A DNA stretch of 64,000 nucleotides from Primulina eburnea (taxonomy: Eukaryota; Streptophyta; Magnoliopsida; Lamiales; Gesneriaceae), in assembly GCF_022965805.1 (NCBI RefSeq), contig NC_133109.1, positions 7,603,869 through 7,667,868 on the forward strand, in the 5' to 3' direction. Positions 56,443 to 64,000 of the stretch are shown piece by piece. Each line of letters begins with the position of its first letter. The first letter of the stretch is position 1. The translations under genes were made by a program, and so were the position numbers. The notes beneath the pieces are model-generated. The model saw only the letters and a list, made by a program, of their open reading frames with translations. It was not told the origin of the DNA and did no database searches.

Positions 56443-58233
56443 AGGGGTGTTGCGTGTTTTCTTAATGGCTCGCAAGCGCACGACATCAAGTTATAATAAA
56501 ATGAATTTATGAGTGCAAGTGTCGATCCCACAAAGAGTGTAAATCAATATATATCAATGTTTGTAATTAAAAAAGTCAAGACTTTATCTAGAAAAATCAA
56601 TAACCAGATTGGTTTGTTTGAACAAATTAATTGAAAACAAATGATTAATCTAATCAACGAATTGAAGAATAACAATTAGAGAAGATATCTAGAAAAATGA
56701 TTTCACCAAGTTTCCACGACAATTATTCCCAGTTAAATTTATATTCCTGAATTCCAAATATTTAATGGCCAAGAACACTTAATTATTTATTCCCCCTTTC
56801 CCAAGTGACGAATAAATTATATCAATCAAACTTCGATTGAATTATTCCTAATAAAATCTAAGTTTAGTTGATAAATGCAAACGTTTGTTCTTACCTAAGC
56901 ATTGCTAAATTTATACGCCTTCCGAACGATATAAACATTCAACGATGTGTCTCTAATGATCTATAATCCTAGTCCCTCTCCCGAGTTATAGAATTAATAA
57001 AAAAAACAAATTATGGCCAGTAAATTGCAGAGAAATAAACACAGAGAAACACAATTAAATATAAAATGGAATTCAATCATATAAAATAACCACATCAAAT
57101 TATTGTATCCACAAAGCTACATCATTCTCTAGAATGAAAATTTAGTTCATCACAAAATCCAAGCGAAAACAAGACATATTCATAGTTCTAGACATCGCTA
57201 CACAGTAGAATATAGAAAGCGAAGGAAAAGATAATAAATCCAAAGTGTCGTCTCCGTCCCTAGATCCATTGTTCTTCGTATTTGTGACTGTTCTTCGCAC
57301 TCTGAATATTCGTCTCGTGTATGCGCTCCGATTTCTCGTGCTTTTCTCCAATGATGGCTGCTCCCTCAATTCTGACCTAACGGCGCGCATTTTATAACTT
57401 TTCTGGACGTTGCACGCACGGTTGCGCATGAAGTTGCACGGTCGCGCGCGAGCTTTTGCCTGGTGGCTCATGTCAGCGCGCGCGTGGTTGCGCGTGAAGT
57501 GGCGCGACCGCGCGCTGCTCTCGAGTCTTCATGTTGTATCTGGGCGTGCGCGTGTACGCACGCCTCTGGTACCCGCGCGCATCTTGTCTTCGTGCTTCAT
57601 TTGTGCGCGCGCGGCTGCGCGTGAAATGGAGCGGCCGTGCGCCCACCTCTGCTCGTCATGCTGTTTCTGGGCCCCCCCCCCCCCCCCAAATTTGAACTTT
57701 TGCTAGCCCCGAGCAAAATAAAATAAAAGCAAATAATTAAGAAAAAATAACGCTAACGACTATAGTCATGGATATGCAAAAAGTGATATTGGCCTCCGAC
57801 GTATCTAATTTCATGTGATTCACGATTTCCCAAGAGTCACGTGCGTGTCTGATATTTCAATGTTCATTTACCCAATCGAATGCTCAAATAGAGTTGTAAT
57901 ACTTATTCGCCTTACAGAATCAAGAAATCATCAGCTCAGTGCAACTCACACTTCATTAAAATACAAATTCACATCATAGATCAAATAGGACTTTATCCGT
58001 GATTATTTGGCTCGAAAGATAGTCAACACAATTATGCTAAAGATGAAATCACACAATGAGATGCTTGCAAGCAAGTGATTAAAGTTTATACGTGTTGAAA
58101 ATGTTTTTCAGGTATCCATATGCTTGACTTGAACAGCTTTTCTCCACTAGTATATTGGATAAATGTGACAAAGTCAATAAGTCTTGTAGGCTTGTAATGT
58201 TAGGCTACGGCTCATGGCTACAATAAAGGTATT
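56443..58233. other. Unassigned dispersed-repeat-like DNA with GC-rich modules
   Basis: Begins near GGCTCGCAAGCGCACGAC and contains GTGTCGATCCCACAAAGAGTG (about 56519-56540), a signature I remember from many plant repeats but cannot assign to a family. In the middle, about 57405-57650, three copies of a 40-bp GC-rich module occur (GGTTGCGCGTGAAGTGGCGCG-like), followed by a C homopolymer near 57672-57688. The rest is AT-rich without convincing frames; the 57142-57471 and 57410-57706 frames run across the repeats. Confidence 0.4.
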
Positions 58234-59809
58234 GTAGCCCGAGATTTTATTCTGTTAATCTGTAATTATTGATTAATGAATTGATATGATTATGAAGGAT
58301 CGTTCCGAGACACGAAATGAGATTACATGTGATGATGTGCGTGTGAGGACAGTACCTCTCGCGCATATGCGCGAGGCAGGCAGAGGACCTCGCGCATATG
58401 CGCGAGAAAGGACGGGCATATGCGCAAGAAAGGGCGAGCATATGCGCGAGGAGGTATATTGGTAATTGTCGAGTCCATATGAGTTGGCACATGTGCGCCG
58501 CGTCAAGGCGCGCATATGCGCGGGGCGTCTAGTAGCCAAGATGCCATTTCCAGAAAGTGATATGCCGCGATGCTACGCGCCGAGACATATTGTCTCGCGC
58601 ATATGCGCCGAGATATGTTGCGCATATGCGCGAGACGTGCAGCGTGAAGGAATGAGCCACTTGGCCTCACCATGCAATATAATCTGTAGAATTATTCCAT
58701 TCTTCCATCCCAACTTTCAGAGTAAGGAAAGCGAGAGTTTTGAGGGAAATCAAGTGCTTGATATAGAATTTTGATTGATGCAAAATCCGTCCGTCTGATT
58801 TTCAATCCGACTTTAGTACTGTGTTCCTATCGACGCAGGCTACAACTGGACGTAAGTTTTATTGATTTCTACTATGATTTGAAATTATGATATTGCCAGA
58901 ATCGGATATGATTCATATATGATGTTCTTGACATGTTAGACATCGTATAATCGAAACCGGATTGAAGAACGAATACCATAGGAAATTGTTATGAATTTCT
59001 GATTGAGATTTGATATCAAATTGGGGTTGTTATCGATTTTGAGTTGCAAGAATTGATACGTATTGATTGGTATTGCTCGGTATATTCAGATTGTTCCGTT
59101 ATGCCGTGATTTTGAGTTAGATTCAGATTGATCAGATTCGGTATTGATTTGAGCAGTATATTGATATTGTAATTCTTGATATTGTCATTGCCAGATTGAG
59201 TATTGACATACTTCGAAGTCCAGACTTGAACGTTGTCAGAACTGCAATAAAAGAAAGGTATAAGTCAATGTGGTACCGGGAGAACGACTCGAGTATGATA
59301 TACTTGAGTTTCCTTAAATCACATACTTATTGTTATTATGTGCATTGATTTGAATTGATATGCTTGTTCTATTGATTTATAGAAAGCATGTATTAGACGA
59401 GTATTAGACGATTGATCTTGTGACATAGGTGCCGATAGTGATGGAATCATCACTAGCACATTGCACATTGTCACAGGATAGTGATTTGGCGAAAGTGCCA
59501 AAGACTGTGACGGATAGGTCAAGGCACCGGATGTTTGGTTATAACGATGTTGAATAGAATTGGAGTTTCTTCTATTACTGATATTCAATATGGAATTCCA
59601 ACGTCTGGAAACCGAGATCCCGAGACTAGGATTGAGTCTAGTCTGAGACGTGGAGTCACGAGTCTGATTGACGATTTTATATTGGTTATGTTTCAGATTG
59701 TGATACATGTTACTGATATCTGTTACATGCTTTTAAATTTTTTATATGATTGAATGTTTTGTTTATTTATACTGGGATGTATTTCTCACCGGAGTTATCC
59801 GGCTGTTGT
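58234..59809 (+). repeat. Gypsy LTR F, related to the LTR of D, cut by G
   Basis: Starts TGTAGCCCGAG at 58234 and aligns, with many changes, to the LTR of D read on its own strand. Shared blocks are AATCTGTAATTATTGATT, ACACGAAATGAG, AAATCCGTCCGTCTGA, CAGGCTACAA…GACGTAAGTTTTA and CACCGGAGTTATCCG. It is truncated at 59809, where the LTR of element G begins. Its remaining end, and any interior, would lie beyond the right edge of the window. The hairpin cluster is at 58358-58634. Confidence 0.75.
58358..58634. repeat. GC-rich palindrome cluster in LTR F
   Basis: Seven copies, two of them the perfect 18-bp palindrome CTCGCGCATATGCGCGAG (58358-58375, 58389-58406) and the others variants of GCGCATATGCGC (near 58414, 58435, 58508, 58594, 58620). 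It occupies the position that the unrelated hairpin cluster occupies in the D LTR. Confidence 0.85.
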
Positions 59810-62800
59810 TGAAACGTCCTCATCTTTTTATTGCTTTAAAAAGTACTAGAATTTTTTTTTTAAAACTCTCACATTTTCGGTCATTGCATGCACGTGCCCA
59901 TAAAAATAATCTTGCACCATTTTAAATTAAATCGTCTAACTAGTATTTGAAAATTTAAAGGAAATTGTCAACCAGAAATTGTATAACGTTTTACCAAACC
60001 TAAAAAGCAATAAACGTTGAAAGTATAGCCCATAATAAACTCTCAAAAATCTCTCAAAAGCATAATTAAAAATCTTAAAAATCTTTAACATAAAACTTAA
60101 ATCAAAATGCGGAAAATGTAGCGCTGGTCCTCGGGTTGTGTGCACCTTCAGTCCAGTCTAGATCATCCGTCAAGTACTCCCACATCAACATCTGCATCCA
60201 TCACACCTAGTGAGTCTAAAGACTCAACACACCATAATCTTGATAACGAGTAATACATAATACAGTCAACATATAACAGTAAAAATACTTTTAAGTGAAA
60301 ATAACATTTCATGATATGCATCAACTTTAACATTTTCCTCAACATGACATAAAAATCCTTTTGACATAACATTTTCCTCTTTCTTTATCCTTTGTTGAAT
60401 TCAGATCGTTAATTGTGACTTTCCTCTCATGACATGACCTCTCGATGGATCCATCAGAAATATAACCACAGTACTGGGCGGGGGGGGGGGGGACACCAGC
60501 AACACTCTCACCGGTCAACTGGGCCCTGGCCTAACATGAATCGAATAGAAATACGATCGTCGGGGCTCCCAATGGGCTTTCCCCTCACGACATTCCTATC
60601 CTAACCTCAAACCTCATAACCTCTTAACCTCTTGTTCGCAATAATGGAAACACGATCGTCGGGCTCCCACTGGGACCATCACCCTCACGATATCGCCACC
60701 ATTAACGAACTAGTCACAATCACTTCACATCCTTCAACACTTTTCATTCACATCACTTTATAAAAATCATGCATAACATAACATTTTTCATTTTGAACTC
60801 AAGCATGCAACATGTATTTTAAATGTCTTCTTAAATCATGAGCATTCTTTAGACATTTAAAAATCGTAATTTAATCATGGGAAACTCATAAACATGTCAA
60901 AATCATCATAATAACATAAAAAAAACATTTCGGGCACTGCCATGACCATTACTAATTTCTCGGTGTAAAATGACCATTTTACCCCTGGCTTCGACATTTT
61001 ACGTTTTCGATTATTTTCTTGATTGCATGACTCTAACATGTCCCAAATAATTATTTAAGCTTACGTGAATTTTTTCGTAATTTTAATTGGCTTAATGTTA
61101 TACTTTTTCAATTATCTTTTCTTAATTATTTTAACGGTGTTTTAATCCCGAAAAATACCAAACTTTAATATAAAATTCCTAAATTCTAAATTTAGTCTTT
61201 TTATATTATTTTAGCCCTTATGGATCATGACTCGACCCCCGTGAGTCGTTTTCCTATTTTTCTTTGTTTTAGAACTCAATTTGACACCTAAACTTCGACC
61301 CCGAGACATCTCTTAATTTTATCGAGTTACCCCCGAACCATATCAAATCAAAAGGTGCCTAACATGTTAAAGTTACCTACTGGACACTAATTTGTCAATA
61401 AAACACCTAAAATAAAAAAAACGAAGCAATCAACGGCTTACCATATGCTGGCCGAGAGCAGCAGGTTGCGTGGTCTTATGTTTTGTGTCCTTAGCACCAT
61501 ACCCGACGACTCTTCCCCCGAACCAACTTCCTGAACACCTTCCTAGGACCTTAAAGAGTCACCCTACACTAACCCACAACCCTAGCACCTGACATCCCTA
61601 CACCACGAAGCACGCAAGACTGCACACTTGCAGTCCTGCCTCTCGGCTAGAGTCCTTCTTGCGAAGGACTCTTTGCAGCCTTCCCTCTTGAGTCCTAGCG
61701 TGGCTAGGACTCTGTCCTAGACTCAACCAAGTCCCTAGCCGCTGTCCTGGCCCATGAAGAAGCCAAGGCAGCCCCTGGACAGGGAACCCAAAAGCAAACC
61801 CCATGACAACAAGTTTTCGATTCAATAATCTGTTTTTCTGCATGCGTGAATCTTGTTCCTTTTTCTTTTGATGGTGTTGCATATTACGTGGGGTGTGTGT
61901 GTCTAGAACATGCAAAACCCTCCCTTAATATTACCTAGGTCATGACAGCCCCTTAGTTTAATCATGAAACAAGCATCACGATGGCATAGCAATTTACGTG
62001 AACAAAAAATACAAGGGCCCAAACAGCAAGTCTTCGGTTTATTCATGCCACAGCCGAGATTCCTTTGAAAATAAAATCATAGTTTCATGCATACATAAAT
62101 CAAACAATAATATGACATGATGGATGAGAAAAGGAGATTAAGGTGTGCCTTTGCGTATTTTACGCTCGGATTATCGTTGACGACGAAGAATGGGGAGAAC
62201 CGGAGCTTGGAACTCTTAAAACTTTGAAGGAGAAAAGTTGCTCTCCTCACGGCTGAAGCCTCCTGCCGAGGAGAGATTTATTTTTTTTTGAATCTCTTGT
62301 GCGGCGTCTGAGTGTGTGTGGGGCGTGAAAAGTGAGTGATTAGCATAGCGTTTAATTGATTTTATATGCTAACCAATTATTAATTAGGCTTAAGGCCTAT
62401 TAAGCCATAAATTAAAGCCCAATTAATTAAATTAGGATTTAACTAAAAAGATAGTAAAGTTTTCTTTTAATAAAAATTTGAATTTACTAGCCGGATTGCT
62501 AAAAAGCTCGATTTTTGTTTGAAAAATCAACACCGATAAAATCCACGTCCCGGCGTATAAAATCATCTCAAGACCACTTATTTTTTCAAAAATGCTTAAA
62601 AATATCGACCATCTTTTAACTAATTAAAAATAATCATTTAATAAAAATATTTTACATTTTCTTCAGCCCACGGTCCCCGTTCCTCGATCGTCAATTGAAT
62701 ATCCTTTAAATATCATTTTATGCATGATGACAATTAAATCTCATTTAGCAAGTAAACAAGTAAGTCACATAATTAATTAGCAATTAAAATAAGTTAATTA

Positions 62801-62866
62801 CTCATTTTTCGTATTCCCTAGATTTGCATGCAGTTGGATTACGTCGTCTTATTTTTGGACCTTACT
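59810..62866 (-). repeat. 3' LTR of G
   Basis: About 3.06 kb, unusually long. The plus-strand left end TGAAACGTCC is clear; the right end reads TTACTA rather than TTACA, so that boundary is approximate. It contains a poly-G tract (60480-60493) and paired blocks with GATCGTCGGG (60554 and 60653). Two perfect hairpins lie at 61650-61671 and 61690-61712. The LTR at 1-1285 is a diverged relative. No gene; frames at 60163-60372 and 61598-61915 are chance. Confidence 0.75.
61650..61712. repeat. Two perfect hairpins in LTR of G
   Basis: Arms GAGTCCTTC/GAAGGACTC with a 4-nt loop (61650-61671) and GAGTCCTAGC/GCTAGGACTC with a 3-nt loop (61690-61712), in a stretch where AGTCCT/AGGACT recurs several more times (61600-61745). 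Confidence 0.85.
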
Positions 62867-62869
62867 ATT

Positions 62870-62881
62870 CTTCCCCCCTTA
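62870..62881 (-). other. Polypurine tract of G
   Basis: TTCCCCCCTTAA on the plus strand, just inside the LTR. Confidence 0.75.
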
Positions 62882-62902
62882 AATAAAATTTCGTCCTCGA
62901 AA

Positions 62903-64000
62903 TTAGAACTTACCGAATAACTCCAGATAGCGACCTTTCAAGTCCCTCTCGGTTTCCCAAGTAGCTTCCTCTTCCGAGTGATTCAGCCACTTGACCTTGA
63001 CCATTGGAATGACTTTGTTTCGCAATCGTCTTTCTTGTTTAGCCAGAATCTGGACAGGTCTTTCCTCATATGTCATGTTTGGAGTTAGTTGAAGAGGTTC
63101 ATAATTAAGCACATGCGACGGATTCGACATGTACTTCCGCAGCATCGATATGTGGAACACATTGTGAACTCCAGAAAGTACGGGTGGCAGTGCCACTCTA
63201 TAAGCTAGTGTCCCAATCCTCTCCAAAATCTCGAACGGACCAATAAATCTCGGACTAAGCTTGCCTCTCTTGCCAAAGCACATAACACCCTTCATAGGTG
63301 CTATTTTCACAAACACGTGGTCGCCCACTGCAAACTCTAAGTCCCTTCGCCTCTTGTCCGCATAACTCTTTTGTCGGCTTTGTGCAGTCTTCATTCTATC
63401 ACGAATTTTGACTACAAGCTCAGCCGTCTCTTCAATCACATCCGGACCAATATCTCTTCTTTCCCCAACCTCGTCCCAATGAATAGGAGATCTACATCTT
63501 CTTCCATAGAGTGCCTCAAAAGGAGCCATCCCAATTGATGATTGGAAACTATTATTGTAGGTGAACTCCACTAGAGGTAACTTTGGTTCCCAACTGCCTT
63601 GGAAGTCAATAACACAAGCTCGCAGTAGATCCTCCAAAATCTGAATAACTCTCTCTGACTGGCCATCGGTCTGAGGATGGAATGCTGTACTGAATAGCAA
63701 CTTGGTCCCCATCGCTGCATGCAGACTCTTCCAAAAAGATGAAGTGAAACGCGAGTCTCTGTCAGAGACAATGGACACTGGAATCCCATGCAGACGAACT
63801 ATCTCACGAATATACAACTCTGCATACTGAACCATGGTGAATGTCGTCTTAATAGGAAGAAAATGCGCTGATTTCGTAAGACGATCAACTATCACCCAAA
63901 TGGCATTCAGTCCTCTAACAGTCTTAGGCAATCCCACAACAAAGTCCATGGTGATATTTTCACATTTCCACTCGGGAATAGGGAGTTGCTTCAATTTTCC
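62903..64000 (-). CDS. G integrase catalytic region and chromodomain (partial)
   Basis: Frame open from the window edge to the stop at 62903; the rest of pol lies to the right. Seen are the first catalytic Asp (ENITMDFVVGLP), second Asp (VSDRDSRF) and Glu (TDGQSERV), and the [20 protein letters not shown] barrel. The terminal chromodomain-like module is VKVKWLNHSEEEATWETERD, ending ELFGKF. No stop or frameshift is visible, unlike D and E. The enzyme joins element cDNA to chromosomal DNA; the tail is believed to recognise chromatin marks. Met at 63994 is not the true start. Confidence 0.93.
   Translation of the reverse strand, partial: GKLKQLPIPEWKCENITMDFVVGLPKTVRGLNAIWVIVDRLTKSAHFLPIKTTFTMVQYAELYIREIVRLHGIPVSIVSDRDSRFTSSFWKSLHAAMGTKLLFSTAFHPQTDGQSERVIQILEDLLRACVIDFQGSWEPKLPLVEFTYNNSFQSSIGMAPFEALYGRRCRSPIHWDEVGERRDIGPDVIEETAELVVKIRDRMKTAQSRQKSYADKRRRDLEFAVGDHVFVKIAPMKGVMCFGKRGKLSPRFIGPFEILERIGTLAYRVALPPVLSGVHNVFHISMLRKYMSNPSHVLNYEPLQLTPNMTYEERPVQILAKQERRLRNKVIPMVKVKWLNHSEEEATWETERDLKGRYLELFGKF

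Larger units (their letters stand above)
59810..64000 (-). mobile_element. Element G: Ty3/gypsy chromovirus, partial
   Basis: Minus-strand element: 3' LTR (59810 to about 62866), purine tract (62870-62881), then the 3' end of pol running off the window. It appears inserted in LTR F. The integrase and chromodomain are homologous to those of D and E. Confidence 0.85.

Noticed and set aside
57142..57706. Arg/Ala-rich frames on both strands (also 58247-58774)
   Set aside because: Produced by GC-rich repeat modules read in several frames; no conservation.

Overview
The window is intergenic heterochromatin-like DNA of a flowering plant. It is made almost entirely of LTR retrotransposons, and I found no host protein gene, tRNA, rRNA or CRISPR array. 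The families are typical of plants: Ty1/copia elements with a TGGTATCAGAGC-type initiator-Met tRNA primer site, and Ty3/gypsy chromoviruses of Tekay/Del appearance. The extra 3' ORF in two copia elements resembles, from memory, a protein family abundant in predicted Lamiales proteomes such as Dorcoceras (Gesneriaceae). An asterid, perhaps Lamiales, is therefore my best guess, not a demonstrated fact.

Layout. 1-1285 is the end of a gypsy LTR that cuts the RNase H end of an old minus-strand copia element (J, 1286-6514). 6515-8354 is decayed repeat DNA ending in an old copia LTR (K), whose right part resumes at 53099. Between the two K parts lies a four-deep nest. A (8355-53093, plus strand) is a non-autonomous copia-type element with 1.67-kb LTRs and only 531 bp of interior. 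Its 3' LTR was hit by B (11714-52582, minus strand), a SIRE-like copia element. B was hit by C (17158-46368, minus strand), a close relative of B. C carries two gypsy chromoviruses: D (31625-40538) inside its RNase H region, and E (22171-31144), a tandem LTR-interior-LTR-partial interior array ending in scrambled filler. Boundaries of A, B, C and D are supported by TG...CA ends and 5-bp target duplications (TTAAG/GTAAG, AACAA, ATGTG, GACAT). Right of the nest are K internal remnants, a gypsy gag fossil (55842-56442), an unassigned repeat with GC-rich modules (56443-58233), a gypsy LTR related to that of D (F, 58234-59809), and gypsy element G (59810-64000), which runs off the window.

How the parts work together. 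B and C once encoded gag, protease, integrase, RT and RNase H on the minus strand. Downstream they carry a roughly 900-codon extra sense ORF. Head-to-head with it, on the opposite strand, is a small antisense cassette with its own TATA box. The antisense ORF (ORF-alpha) is exactly 399 nt in both elements although each copy has one different stop codon. A second antisense ORF (ORF-beta) survives only in B, split by C. This divergent cassette is the best candidate here for something not well described.

The second notable pattern is that at least five gypsy families each carry a cluster of short GC-rich inverted repeats in the LTR, with a different sequence in each family. All elements read here carry at least one coding lesion, except G, which is intact over the part visible. 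Letter names A-K are mine.
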